NCBI GenBank assembly: GCA_001465015.1
Contig: LNEO01000226.1
Span: 1 to 33,557, forward strand
Direction of reading: 5' to 3'
DNA: 33,557 nt
Source: Deltaproteobacteria bacterium Ga0077539
Lineage (GTDB): Bacteria > Myxococcota_A > Polyangia > Polyangiales > Ga0077539
Numbering within the stretch: position 1 is the first letter of the stretch; every line of letters begins with the position of its first letter. The position numbers were made by a program, and so were the translations under genes. Below, piece by piece: positions 1 through 7,693 of this stretch. The notes under the pieces were generated by a model that saw only the letters and a program-made list of their open reading frames with translations, ran no database searches and was not told where the DNA came from.

Positions 1-422
1 GCCGAGTCGCATGCGTCGCTTTGCCGAAGCGCAGCGGAGGCACTGCGATGCGTGCGACGACGGCGCCGTACCCGAAGCGAAGGCCCCGCATCGAGTCAGT
101 CCAGTCCTGCCCTGTAACCGTCGTTTCGGGCCACGTGTGTTTCGGGCCCAACGGGTTGTGAGCGCAGCGCGCGCTGAGCTCAGTGAAAACCCACGCCCGC
201 TGTCCCCGAAACACGCGTACTCGAAACGCTCGCGCTCGGCCGCGCACGGCGCGGCTGTCGCGCTCAGGGCCCGAAACACGCTCGCACACTGCCGCTGAAA
301 ACACGGTGAACGAGTGGACTAGATGGACTCGATGCGGGGCCTTCGCTTCGGGTACGGCGCCGTCGTCGCACGCATCGCAATGCCTCCGCTGCGCTTCGGC
401 AAAGCGACGCATGCGACTCGGC
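1..422. repeat. Large foldback inverted repeat (arms 1-97 and 326-422)
   Basis: Bases 1-97 are the reverse complement of 326-422 with one mismatch (position 43 against 380), so the arms are about 99% identical; the spacer is 98-325. The left arm touches the window edge and may continue. A further 12-bp inverted match lies inside the spacer (138-149 against 267-278), so the symmetry extends inward in degraded form. No transposase and no convincing reading frame are present. It could be a MITE-like nonautonomous element, a foldback repeat or the edge of a larger duplication. The arms are seen directly; the nature of the element is inference. Confidence 0.9.
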
Positions 423-507
423 GGCGTTCCCTCCGCGACCGGCTTCGCCGGCACGCCCCGCATCCATCATCATCTCCTCCTCGCGATTTGCACGGGTTTC
501 CCACGCG

Positions 508-548
508 CCTCCTCTTCTTCTTCGACCGACTCGAAGAAGAAGAGGAGG
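508..548. repeat. Perfect 18-bp hairpin, 5-nt loop
   Basis: Bases 508-525 (pyrimidine-rich, CCTCCTC then TTC triplets) pair perfectly with 531-548 around the loop CCGAC. It lies about 180 bp past the stop of the leftward Smr gene, so it could end or protect that transcript, but no T-run follows the stem on either strand. It is not a standard intrinsic terminator. Confidence 0.85.
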
Positions 549-633
549 TCCAACCCATTGTGCACTCGCGCGTTCTTCCCTCTCCAAGTCCCGCCTCTGG
601 CGGAGACGTCGTCGCGCTCTTGCGCGACCCCAT

Positions 634-657
634 GCGCGGGAGTCTCTGCTCCCGCGC
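634..657. repeat. Perfect 9-bp GC-rich hairpin downstream of the Smr gene
   Basis: GCGCGGGAG at 634-642 pairs with CTCCCGCGC at 649-657 around a 6-nt loop. It sits 68 bp past the stop codon of the leftward Smr gene. It may be a terminator-like or mRNA 3' stabilising structure; no T-tract follows. Confidence 0.5.
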
Positions 658-724
658 CCCTCCCCCGCGCCTACTCCCGCGCCGCTGTCTCGATCCCTCT
701 CGAAGCTCACCTCGAAGCCGCTGG

Positions 725-1021
725 TTACTCGTCATCGGCGACGCGCGGACGAAGCGTGACGACCGTCGCGCCCCACCCGCCGCGATCGCCGCCAGCCAAC
801 GCGTACTCCGCGACGAGCGGCGAGCGGTCGAGCAGCCCGTGGACCGAGCGACGAATCGCGCCTATGCCCTTGCCGTGAACGAGACGAACCGCGTAGATCC
901 CGCGGCGCGAGCACTCTTCGAGGTAGTCCGGGATGAGCGTACGAAGGTCGCTGGGGGCGAACCCGTGCAGATCCAGGACTCCGTTGATCTCGATCTCGAT
1001 TGGGGCATCTTCGTCCGTCAT
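725..1021 (-). CDS. Smr-domain protein (MutS2 C-terminal-like)
   Basis: A 98-residue protein made almost wholly of one Smr domain. Seen in the sequence: the LDLHG signature at residues 16-20, HGKGIG at 49-54, and a C-terminal Gly-rich GGWGATVV segment. Smr domains of MutS2 and stand-alone Smr proteins bind or nick nucleic acids; in this family the His residues of the DLHG and HGKG motifs matter. I start at the ATG at 1021 (MTDED); an in-frame start at 1078 would add 19 Ser/Asp-rich residues not expected for the family. It is transcribed away from the MEMO-like gene, with 177 bp between the two starts, so the promoters lie back to back there. The substrate cannot be deduced. Family assignment is confident; role in DNA repair or RNA turnover is inference. 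Confidence 0.85.
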   Translation of the reverse strand: MTDEDAPIEIEINGVLDLHGFAPSDLRTLIPDYLEECSRRGIYAVRLVHGKGIGAIRRSVHGLLDRSPLVAEYALAGGDRGGWGATVVTLRPRVADDE

Positions 1022-1198
1022 GGGTCCGCTCGACAGAGAGAGAGAGTCTACTCGCGCGTCGTCATCGTGACGATGCAACCAGACCGCGCGAGGCGCAGCC
1101 AGCCCGCCACGCGACGACTTCGTGCCAGGTACAACTGGGCCACCTTGGCATCACTCTTTCATGAACCCGAGAGCCGCCCCGCCGCGCCAACCCACGTG

Positions 1199-2023
1199 AT
1201 GAACGCAAACGCATCGACCAAAGCCCGCCCGCCCGCAGTGGCTGGCCTCTTCTACCCGGACGATCCGCGCGCGCTCCAAGAGGCCGTCGACGCGTTGCTC
1301 CGCGACGCCGCGACCCGCGCTCGTTCCATCGAAACGACGGTGAAACTGCTGCTCGTTCCGCACGCGGGCTATGTGTACTCGGGCGCCGTCGCGGCGTCAG
1401 CGTACGCGCTTCTCGCGCGTCGCGCGCAAGCCGTTCGCCGAGTCGTGCTGATCGGCCCGGCGCACCGCGCGTACGTGCGGGGCCTGGCGCTCCCGTCGGT
1501 CGACGTGTTCGTCACGCCGCTGGGACCGGTCGCGCTCGACCCCGAGGGAGCGCGCGCCGCAGCGGACTTCGCGTGGGTGTCGATCGACGACCACGCGCAC
1601 GCGCACGAGCATTCGCTCGAGGTGCACCTGCCGTTTCTTCAGCGAACGCTCGGCGATTTCACGGTCGTTCCGCTGCTCGTCGGCGACGCGACGCCGGGAG
1701 AGGTCGCCGCGGTGCTCGAGGCGCTGTGGGGCGGCCCCGAGACGCTCATCGTGCTCTCGTCGGATCTTTCGCACTTTCATCCATACGCGCGGGCACGAGC
1801 GCTCGACGCGGCCACCGTCGACGCCATCTCGCGCGGGGCGATGGTGACCCCCGAGCAGGCCTGCGGCGCGCACCCGCTCAACGGACTGGCAGCGCTGCGC
1901 ACGAAGCGCGCGCTCGCTTCGTCGGTGCTCGACCTGCGCAACTCCGGCGACACCGCGGGTCCCAGAGAAGAAGTTGTCGGCTACCTCTCGATGGCCTTCG
2001 TCGAAAGAGAGAAGAGCTCATGA
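1199..2023 (+). CDS. amrB: AmmeMemoRadiSam system protein B (MEMO1 family)
   Basis: A 274-residue MEMO-like protein. The family fold resembles class III extradiol dioxygenases, and the human homologue is MEMO1. Visible signatures in order: RPPAVAGLFYPDDP at the N-terminus, VPHAGYVYSG, LIGPAHRAYVRGLALPS, HAHEHSLEVHLPFLQ, LSSDLSHFHPY, and the C-terminal DLRNSGDTAGPREEVVGY. His residues in VPHAGY, EHSLEVHLP and SSDLSH correspond to the putative metal pocket. I choose the ATG at 1199, where homology begins; the frame is open upstream to 323 but that part looks non-coding. No clear Shine-Dalgarno is visible. The stop overlaps the next start by 4 bp (ATGA), indicating translational coupling with protein A. 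The biochemical role of the cassette is not established. Confidence 0.93.
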   Translation: MNANASTKARPPAVAGLFYPDDPRALQEAVDALLRDAATRARSIETTVKLLLVPHAGYVYSGAVAASAYALLARRAQAVRRVVLIGPAHRAYVRGLALPSVDVFVTPLGPVALDPEGARAAADFAWVSIDDHAHAHEHSLEVHLPFLQRTLGDFTVVPLLVGDATPGEVAAVLEALWGGPETLIVLSSDLSHFHPYARARALDAATVDAISRGAMVTPEQACGAHPLNGLAALRTKRALASSVLDLRNSGDTAGPREEVVGYLSMAFVEREKSS

Positions 2024-2583
2024 TCGATCATCGCGACGAGCGCGCGGCGCTCGCTTGGGTGCGTGCCACCATCGCGGCTCGGCTCGGAGGGCCCGAGCCC
2101 GAGCCCCCCGACGGAGCGTTCTTTGCGACGCCAGCGGCCAATTTCGTCACGTTGTTTCAGGGAGCGCGCCTGCAGGGATGCATCGGCGATCTCGCGCCGA
2201 CCGAGCCCCTCTCCGCCTCGCTCGCTCGCAACGCGCTGCTCGCTGCGTTCGACGACCCGCGCAACCATCCCTTGTCGCTCGCGATGGTCCCGACGCTGAC
2301 CGTCGAGCTCTCGCTCTTGTCACCGTTCGCGCCGCTGTCGTTCGCGAGCGAAGAGCAAGCCCGCGCGCAGCTTCGGCCGGGCGTCGACGGACTGGTGTTG
2401 CGCTGGCATCAACACCGCGGAGTCTTTCTTCCGCAGGTGTGGCGCTCGCTCGAGACTCCGAGAGAGTTCCTCGATCACCTCAAGGTCAAAGCGGGGCTGT
2501 CGATGTCCTTCTGGGCGCCGGACGTCGCGCTCGAACGCTTCACCGTGCACGAGTTCTACGACGGGCCGAGCCCCCCGCGCTGA
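2020..2583 (+). CDS. amrA: AmmeMemoRadiSam system protein A (AMMECR1 domain)
   Basis: A 187-residue single AMMECR1 domain protein. The family's key motif is present as RLQGCIGDL, with the invariant Cys, followed by NALLAAFDDPRNHPL, the TVELSLLSP strand, the LRPGVDGLVLRW segment, and FLPQVWRSLETPREFLDHLKVKAGL near the C-terminus. These match bacterial and archaeal AMMECR1-like proteins over full length. The start ATG at 2020 overlaps the stop of the MEMO-like gene, so the two are translationally coupled. In other genomes this trio (A, B and a radical SAM protein) recurs, or A and B are fused, which argues for a physical complex. Its enzymatic role is unknown; involvement in modification of a macromolecule or metabolite is only a hypothesis in the field. 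Confidence 0.92.
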   Translation: MIDHRDERAALAWVRATIAARLGGPEPEPPDGAFFATPAANFVTLFQGARLQGCIGDLAPTEPLSASLARNALLAAFDDPRNHPLSLAMVPTLTVELSLLSPFAPLSFASEEQARAQLRPGVDGLVLRWHQHRGVFLPQVWRSLETPREFLDHLKVKAGLSMSFWAPDVALERFTVHEFYDGPSPPR

Positions 2584-2652
2584 GCGCCGTCGCCTTGCGG
2601 AAGAGCGGGTCGGGACTTACGTCGACGCAGTTATCCCACAGCAAACGAGCGC

Positions 2653-2672
2653 TCGATCGACGCGTCGATCGA
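2653..2672. promoter_or_regulatory. Perfect 20-bp palindrome before the radical SAM gene
   Basis: TCGATCGACGCGTCGATCGA is a perfect palindrome. It ends 3 bases before the GGAGG ribosome binding site (2676-2680) of the radical SAM gene and lies in the 103-bp gap after the AMMECR1 gene. It could be a dimeric repressor site, or in RNA a stem beside the ribosome binding site that controls translation. TCGA/CGATCG words are common in this genome, so a chance origin is possible. Confidence 0.45.
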
Positions 2673-2686
2673 CGCGGAGGTTCGTG

Positions 2687-3754
2687 ATGGCTCGAGTCAC
2701 CACACGCTATGTCACGACCCGCGCCGACGGACGCCTGCAGTGCGACGTCTGCCCTCGCGAATGCTCGCTCGACCACGGCCAACGAGGGCTCTGCTTTGTC
2801 CGCATGCGCGAAGGAGACGACATCGTCCTGGACACCTACGGACGATCGTCGGGCTTCTGCCTCGACCCCATCGAGAAGAAGCCCTTGCACCACTTTCTGC
2901 CCGGATCTTCAGTGCTCTCGTTTGGCACCGCGGGCTGCAACCTCACCTGCAAATTCTGCCAGAACTGGGACATCTCGAAGTCGCGCGACGTCGACACGCT
3001 CGCCGCCGACGCATCGCCCGAGGGCATCGCCCTCGCCGCCCGCTCGTCCGGCGCGCGCTCGGTCGCCTTCACCTACAACGACCCGGTGATCTTCCTCGAG
3101 TATGCGATGGACACGGCGGACGCTTGTCACGCACACGATATCAAGACCGTCGCTGTCACCGCTGGCTACATCAAGCCCGACGCTCGACGGGATTTCTTCT
3201 CGAAGATCGACGCCGCCAACGTAGACCTCAAGGCGTTCACCGAGGGGTTCTACCGCTCGCTCTGCGGCGCTTCGCTCGAGGCCGTCAAAGACACGCTCGT
3301 CTACCTCGCGCGCGACACCAAGGTCTGGCTCGAGCTGACGACGCTGATCATCCCGGGCCACAACGACGACGAGCGAGAGCTGCGCGCGCTCGCCTCGTGG
3401 GTGCGCGAGGCGCTCGGGCGCCATGTCCCGCTGCACTTCAGCGCGTTTCACCCGGACTACAAGCTCCTCGACGTCGAGCGCACGCCGCCCGAGACCCTCC
3501 GTAAGGCCCGGCAAATCGCCCGCGACGAGGGCCTCGCGCACGTCTACGTCGGCAACGTGCACGACCTCGAGGGAGACACCACGTTCTGCTCGAGCTGCGG
3601 CAGCGCCGTCATCGAGCGCGATTGGTTCGAGCTGCTCGCGTATCGAGCGGACGATCGCGGACGATGCCCTGCGTGCAGCCACCCGATCGAGGGCGTCTTC
3701 GACCGCACCGCAGGCAGCTTCGGTCGACGACGACTCCGCGTGCAGCCGACCTGA
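2687..3754 (+). CDS. amrS: AmmeMemoRadiSam system radical SAM enzyme (PflA-like)
   Basis: A 355-residue radical SAM protein of the pyruvate formate-lyase activase-like group. Seen: an N-terminal Cys cluster (residues 19, 22, 26, 36) in CDVCPRECSLDHGQRGLC; the SAM/4Fe-4S motif CNLTCKFC (Cys 84, 88, 91); the FTYNDPVIFLEYAMD segment; the DLKAFTEGFYRSLCG segment; TTLIIPGHND; and a C-terminal zinc-ribbon-like pair, CSSCG and CPACSH. This layout is the one seen in the radical SAM member of the AmmeMemoRadiSam cassette. The ATG at 2687 follows GGAGG (2676-2680) with 6-nt spacing, so I prefer it to the GTG at 2684. The gene lies 103 bp after the AMMECR1 gene, with its own ribosome binding site and a palindrome, so it may be separately tuned. 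Substrate unknown. Confidence 0.93.
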   Translation: MARVTTRYVTTRADGRLQCDVCPRECSLDHGQRGLCFVRMREGDDIVLDTYGRSSGFCLDPIEKKPLHHFLPGSSVLSFGTAGCNLTCKFCQNWDISKSRDVDTLAADASPEGIALAARSSGARSVAFTYNDPVIFLEYAMDTADACHAHDIKTVAVTAGYIKPDARRDFFSKIDAANVDLKAFTEGFYRSLCGASLEAVKDTLVYLARDTKVWLELTTLIIPGHNDDERELRALASWVREALGRHVPLHFSAFHPDYKLLDVERTPPETLRKARQIARDEGLAHVYVGNVHDLEGDTTFCSSCGSAVIERDWFELLAYRADDRGRCPACSHPIEGVFDRTAGSFGRRRLRVQPT

Positions 3755-4054
3755 AGGACGACTACGGCTGGTGCTCGCCGCCGTTGGGATGAGTCGCGGG
3801 GGCGGTCGCGTCAGCATGTTCACGGTCGCGGTGTGGCCCGAAGCGGCGCTCGACGGCGCGGCGACCGGTGTGGTGCCGCTTGGGTGTTGACGCCGCTACT
3901 GATTTTCCAGCGAATGTGCATCTTCGAACCGAGATCCGGTTCCCTGCTGAGCGCGCGGTGGGAGCGCGCGATTCACCGAGCGCTCTCTGCCAACTCCAGC
4001 GTGACCCCTGCGGAGGGGCCTCGCGCCGCGGTGTAGAATGTCCGTCATGAGTCC
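3755..4054. other. 300-bp intergenic region between the radical SAM gene and a membrane protein gene
   Basis: No convincing gene on either strand. It holds one copy of a dispersed 77-bp repeat (3874-3950). A TAGAAT hexamer at 4034-4039 resembles a -10 box but has no -35 partner at usable distance, so I do not call a promoter. Confidence 0.6.
3874..3950 (+). repeat. Dispersed 77-bp repeat, copy A
   Basis: This stretch aligns with the reverse complement of 25171-25246 at 61 of 77 positions with a single 1-nt gap, although the two loci are 21 kb apart and noncoding. The best block is 3874-3896, with GGGTGTTGACGCCGC shared exactly. Both copies carry the inverted repeat AACCG-N5-CGGTT with a different loop (AGATC here, AAATC there). 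Homology is seen directly; function is unknown. It may be a family of intergenic repeats, a structured RNA element or debris of an ancestral duplication. Confidence 0.8.
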
Positions 4055-5710
4055 ATGAGCGACGGCCCTGCGCAGAGCGATGGGGATCACGCGATCGCCC
4101 AGAGAAAACGCGCGCGAAGGCGCACGCTTGTCGCGCAGCGCGCGGCGGTCGCGGCGATGCTCGCGGCGGCCATGAGCGCGACGAGCACGCGCTCGTGGTG
4201 GATGTTCGCGGCGATGGGGGCGTTTGGCTACTGGGCGCGCGGCCGGGTCGATGCGCACCGTTCACACGTCGGAGAGACGCTCGGGCAGCGCTCGTGGGCG
4301 ATCGTGGCGCAGCTGCAAGACGACTACAGCGAGCGCGAGCTCGAAGCGCTTCGGATGCTCGACGCGCGGGTCGTCGTCGCGATCGAGAGCGGGGATCTGT
4401 CGTCGATCGAGAGGCTCCTCGACGAGGCAGCGTCGATCGTGACCGAGCGAGACGCGGCGCGCACGATCCACGACACGAGGGCGTTCGTGCTCGCGGCGCA
4501 GGGGCAGAAGCAAGCGGCGAGCGCGGCGCTGGCCCGGGGAGACGGGGCGGTCCGCAGGCCCTGGCGATGGCTCGCCGAGCGGCTGCTCGCCGGCGATACA
4601 GCGCGCGAACAACACGAGCGCGGGGCGCAGAGCGGGGCGCTGTGGGACGCGACGCCGCCGATGCGCGCGCTGTTCTCACTGTTGCAGAGACCGCGGACGA
4701 TGGACGGGGTGTACCGACGCGCGGCGCGCAGCACGAAGGGACGCGTCGCGTTCGAGTCTTGGATGTTGCGCGTCGCGCCGACGCTCGCGGGCGCGCTGCC
4801 GCCGTGGCCGTCGATCGCGAGCGCGATGGACGCGAGCTGGAATCACCCGTCTACCGCGGCGCCGATCGATATGCCGACGCGCCCGCTGCGGGATCGCTTG
4901 CGCTCTCCGTGGGCGCTGACGATCTTGTCGCTCGCCGCGCTGCAGATGCTCGCGTTGATCCAGGGAGTCGAGCTGGTGCGCGCGCCGACAGCGGGGCTCG
5001 TGCTCTTGTTTCTCGTTCCCATCCTCGGGCTCGCGGTGGCCGCGGGGTGGGCGTGGGTGCAACGCAAGCGCGAGAGCGGCACGCGCGCATTTCGTTTGCA
5101 CCGCGGGCTTCAAGGGGGTTTCCCGGCCCGCTACATGATTCGGTGGGAGCACCAGCGCATCGAAGAGCTGCTCGAGCGCTCGCGAGCCTCCGACGATCGA
5201 GCGCTGACGGCGAGCCGCGAAGCGTTGTCGCTGCTCTGGTCTCTCGGCTCGCCGCGGGATCGCGCGCTGCTCTTGCGCAAGCACGCGGTCAACCTCGCGT
5301 GGGGGGCGAGCTTCGAGGAGTGCGAGGCGGTGCTCGCGAGGATGGACGAGGATTTTTCCTCGTTTTTGCACACAACGACGGCGCGCTTCGAGGCGAGGCT
5401 GGTGAGCGCTGTCGTGCGTGAAGACCGACCGAGAGCCGAGAAGATCGCGCGCGAGTTCGTCGATACGCTGCCGATTTCGCTCGAGGTCGAGGCCCTGTGG
5501 AAGACCGTGTACGCAGCGCTCGTCGATCGCTCGCTGCGGGACGAGGCGCGCTCGACGCCGCTGGTTCGCGCGGAGCGAGCACGTTGGCTGCTCGAGCTCC
5601 TCGACGACGAGCGAGTGAGAGTCGACGCGACCGGCCACGAGACAGCACACGAATTCGAGCAAGACCCCGGCGAGCAGGACGCGAGCGTCGCCAAGCGCGC
5701 AGCGGGATAG
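4055..5710 (+). CDS. Uncharacterised membrane protein with helical C-terminal domain
   Basis: A 551-residue protein I do not recognise. Two hydrophobic segments lie near the N-terminus (about residues 24-61), preceded by an Arg/Lys-rich stretch. Two more lie around residues 288-335 (LAALQMLALIQ and GLVLLFLVPILGLAVAAGWAW). The loop between the pairs (about 62-285) is rich in Glu/Arg/Ala helices, and the C-terminal 210 residues are also helical, with TPR-like alternation (ALLLRKHAVNLAWGASFEECEAVLARM). A helical-repeat scaffold anchored by four membrane spans is a reasonable guess but no domain can be named. Start ATG at 4055 (MSDGP). Third positions are strongly G/C, consistent with real coding. 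It stands alone: 300 bp of noncoding DNA upstream and 191 bp downstream before the next gene. Confidence 0.75.
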   Translation: MSDGPAQSDGDHAIAQRKRARRRTLVAQRAAVAAMLAAAMSATSTRSWWMFAAMGAFGYWARGRVDAHRSHVGETLGQRSWAIVAQLQDDYSERELEALRMLDARVVVAIESGDLSSIERLLDEAASIVTERDAARTIHDTRAFVLAAQGQKQAASAALARGDGAVRRPWRWLAERLLAGDTAREQHERGAQSGALWDATPPMRALFSLLQRPRTMDGVYRRAARSTKGRVAFESWMLRVAPTLAGALPPWPSIASAMDASWNHPSTAAPIDMPTRPLRDRLRSPWALTILSLAALQMLALIQGVELVRAPTAGLVLLFLVPILGLAVAAGWAWVQRKRESGTRAFRLHRGLQGGFPARYMIRWEHQRIEELLERSRASDDRALTASREALSLLWSLGSPRDRALLLRKHAVNLAWGASFEECEAVLARMDEDFSSFLHTTTARFEARLVSAVVREDRPRAEKIAREFVDTLPISLEVEALWKTVYAALVDRSLRDEARSTPLVRAERARWLLELLDDERVRVDATGHETAHEFEQDPGEQDASVAKRAAG

Positions 5711-5760
5711 GGCTCCCGCGCCGAATCGAGGGATCGCTCCCCGCCGGACACAGGGAGCAC

Positions 5761-5785
5761 GAGCACCCACTGGGAGAAGGTGCTC
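5761..5785 (+). repeat. 7-bp hairpin after the membrane protein gene
   Basis: GAGCACC (5761-5767) pairs with GGTGCTC (5779-5785) about 50 bp after the stop at 5710. It could help end the transcript but lacks a T-run. Confidence 0.3.
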
Positions 5786-5872
5786 CTACGGCTGGGGACT
5801 CGGATCGCAGAGCGAGAGGGCCATCGCGCGTCAAACCGGTAGGTTTTCCTCACGAACCACCGTCGGCTAATC

Positions 5873-5888
5873 AGGCCCAGGACTTGCT
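5873..5888 (+). promoter_or_regulatory. Sigma-54-like -24/-12 site before the VWA lipoprotein gene
   Basis: The 16-mer AGGCCCAGGACTTGCT matches TGGCACG-N4-TTGCW at 9 of 12 defined positions, with the diagnostic GG-N10-GC spacing and a full TTGCT -12 element. A start site 12 bases on would leave only 2-3 nt before the ATG at 5902, which is odd for a sigma-54 transcript and lowers confidence. Chance matches are expected at this GC content. Confidence 0.25.
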
Positions 5889-5901
5889 GTGATGTGGGTC
5901 C

Positions 5902-7692
5902 ATGCGCACTCGCAGCGGTCTCTCGGCGTTTCTCTCGATGGCCCTCGTCGCTGGTTTGGCTACGGGGTGCGCGGAAGAAGACGACCTCGCGCTCGTCGGG
6001 TCCGAAGCCGGTCCGCGGCCGCGTGGCGACAGCGGAGTGATCGAGGACGCCCAGTCCGGCGAAGACTCGATGAACCCTGTCGATCCAGGAACGCCGATGG
6101 ACGCCGGCCGTCCAGCGCCAGGCGGTCGCGAGCTCTGCGACAACGGGCGAGACGACAACGGCGATGGTCGCGTCGACGAAGACTGTACGTGCGCTCCAGG
6201 AGCCATGCAGCGCTGCAGCGCCGCGCCCGGCGCGCTCGCGGGAAACGGCGCGTGCGGCTGGGGCACCCAGCGCTGCGAGGGCACGGGCGAGTTCGGAGTG
6301 TGGACCGCGTGCATGGGCGCTGGCCTCCCGACGGCTGAGCGCTGCGACGGCGTCGACAACAACTGCGACGGCCGGGTCGACGAGGGGTGTGGCTGCACCA
6401 CGGGTGAGACGCGCCGCTGTTATCCCGGCCCGATGGGCACCGAGAACATCGGCGTGTGTCGCGCAGGAATGCAGCGGTGCGTCGCCGACGCGATGGGCCG
6501 CGCGAGCTGGGGGATGTGTGAAGGCGCGGTGCTTCCGGGCTCCGAGCGCTGCGACGGCGTCGACAACAACTGCGACGGCCGCACGGACGACACCTGCCAG
6601 TGCGCGCTGGGCACGACGCGCGCGTGCTACTCGGGCATGCCCGGATCGCTCAACCGCGGCGCGTGTCGCGCGGGCGTCCAACGGTGCAACCCCGGGCTCA
6701 ACTCGGCCACTCGACTCGAAGAGGGCAGCGAGTGGGGCGCGTGTATGGGCGAGGTGCTTCCGAGCGGAGAGCGCTGCGACGATCGCATCGACAACGACTG
6801 CGACGGCGCGACCGACTGCCTCGACACCGAGTGCATGGGGACCGCGATCTGCACGATGTGTCGCCCGGGAGGGCAGCGGTTCGACCTCGCGAGCGAGCCG
6901 GTCGAAGTGCTCTTCGTCGTCGATCGATCGGGCTCGATGAGCTCGCCCGTGTCCGGGGGAGTCTCGCGCTGGCAGGCGCTGCGCAACGCCGTCGACCTCG
7001 TGTTGCCCGGCCTCGACGCGAGCCACTACATGGGCATGTTCATCTTCCCCTTCCCGAGCTCGTGCTCGGTCACGAGCTCGCCTCAAGTGCCCATCAGCCA
7101 GCCCGCGGCCGCGCGCATCACCGCAGCGCTCGCCGCTGGCGGACCGTCGGGGACGACCCCGACCACCGAGGCGCTGGTCAACGCCGAGTCGTACCTGCGC
7201 TCGACGCCCAGCACGCGCAGGAGGTTTCTCGTGCTCGCGACGGACGGAGCGCCCAACTGCTCGGGCTCGGTCTCTACGACGGTGTCCCAGCTCAGCGGCA
7301 TCCGCGCGCGGCTCAGCGTGGACACCTTCGTGCTGGGAATTCCGGGCTCGGACGCCTCGCTGCGAACCGCGCTCAACCAGATGGCGGTCGCCGGCGGACG
7401 CCCCCGCGCTGGAGCGACGAGCTTCTACGAAGCGAGCTCGGTCGCCGAGTTCGAAGGAGCCCTGCGCGCCATCACCGCGAGCGCCGCGAGCTGCACCTAC
7501 CGACTCTCGATGCGTCCGATGGACCCCAACCGGGTGACCATCACGTTCGACGGTCGAACCATCGCGAGAGACCCCGTCAACGGCTGGGACTACACCGACG
7601 GGACCTTCACGAGCATCCGCTTCAACGGGACCTCGTGCATGCAGCTGCAGTCGGGCACGATCCGATCGATCAACGCCAGCTTCAACTGCTGA
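5902..7692 (+). CDS. VWA-domain lipoprotein with four MopE-type Cys/Asp motifs
   Basis: A 596-residue surface lipoprotein. A signal peptide ends in the lipobox LATGC (Cys23), followed by an acidic/Gly/Pro linker. Residues 79-310 hold four copies of the MopE-like putative metal-binding motif (C-D-x-x-x-D-N-x-C-D-G-x-x-D): CDNGRDDNGDGRVDEDC, CDGVDNNCDGRVDEGC, CDGVDNNCDGRTDDTC and CDDRIDNDCDGATDC. Each is followed by a Cys-rich spacer with GACRAGVQRC-type sequence. Residues 336 to about 525 form a von Willebrand A domain with an intact MIDAS: DRSGS at 341-345, Thr in GTTPTTEA near 419, and LATDGAP with Asp448. A short Cys-containing beta-rich tail follows. VWA domains bind protein ligands through a divalent metal. 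The protein probably sits on the outer membrane in adhesion or surface assembly; partner unknown. Convergent with the next gene, with 1 bp between the stops. Confidence 0.9.
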   Translation: MRTRSGLSAFLSMALVAGLATGCAEEDDLALVGSEAGPRPRGDSGVIEDAQSGEDSMNPVDPGTPMDAGRPAPGGRELCDNGRDDNGDGRVDEDCTCAPGAMQRCSAAPGALAGNGACGWGTQRCEGTGEFGVWTACMGAGLPTAERCDGVDNNCDGRVDEGCGCTTGETRRCYPGPMGTENIGVCRAGMQRCVADAMGRASWGMCEGAVLPGSERCDGVDNNCDGRTDDTCQCALGTTRACYSGMPGSLNRGACRAGVQRCNPGLNSATRLEEGSEWGACMGEVLPSGERCDDRIDNDCDGATDCLDTECMGTAICTMCRPGGQRFDLASEPVEVLFVVDRSGSMSSPVSGGVSRWQALRNAVDLVLPGLDASHYMGMFIFPFPSSCSVTSSPQVPISQPAAARITAALAAGGPSGTTPTTEALVNAESYLRSTPSTRRRFLVLATDGAPNCSGSVSTTVSQLSGIRARLSVDTFVLGIPGSDASLRTALNQMAVAGGRPRAGATSFYEASSVAEFEGALRAITASAASCTYRLSMRPMDPNRVTITFDGRTIARDPVNGWDYTDGTFTSIRFNGTSCMQLQSGTIRSINASFNC

Positions 7693-7693
7693 A

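Noticed and set aside
1147..1162. Sigma-54-like site before the MEMO-like gene
   Set aside because: The -24 half (TGGCA) is good, but the invariant GC of -12 is TC.
323..1198. N-terminal extension of the MEMO-like gene up to 323
   Set aside because: The extra 292 residues run through the foldback repeat, hairpins and the opposite-strand Smr gene; family homology begins at 1199.
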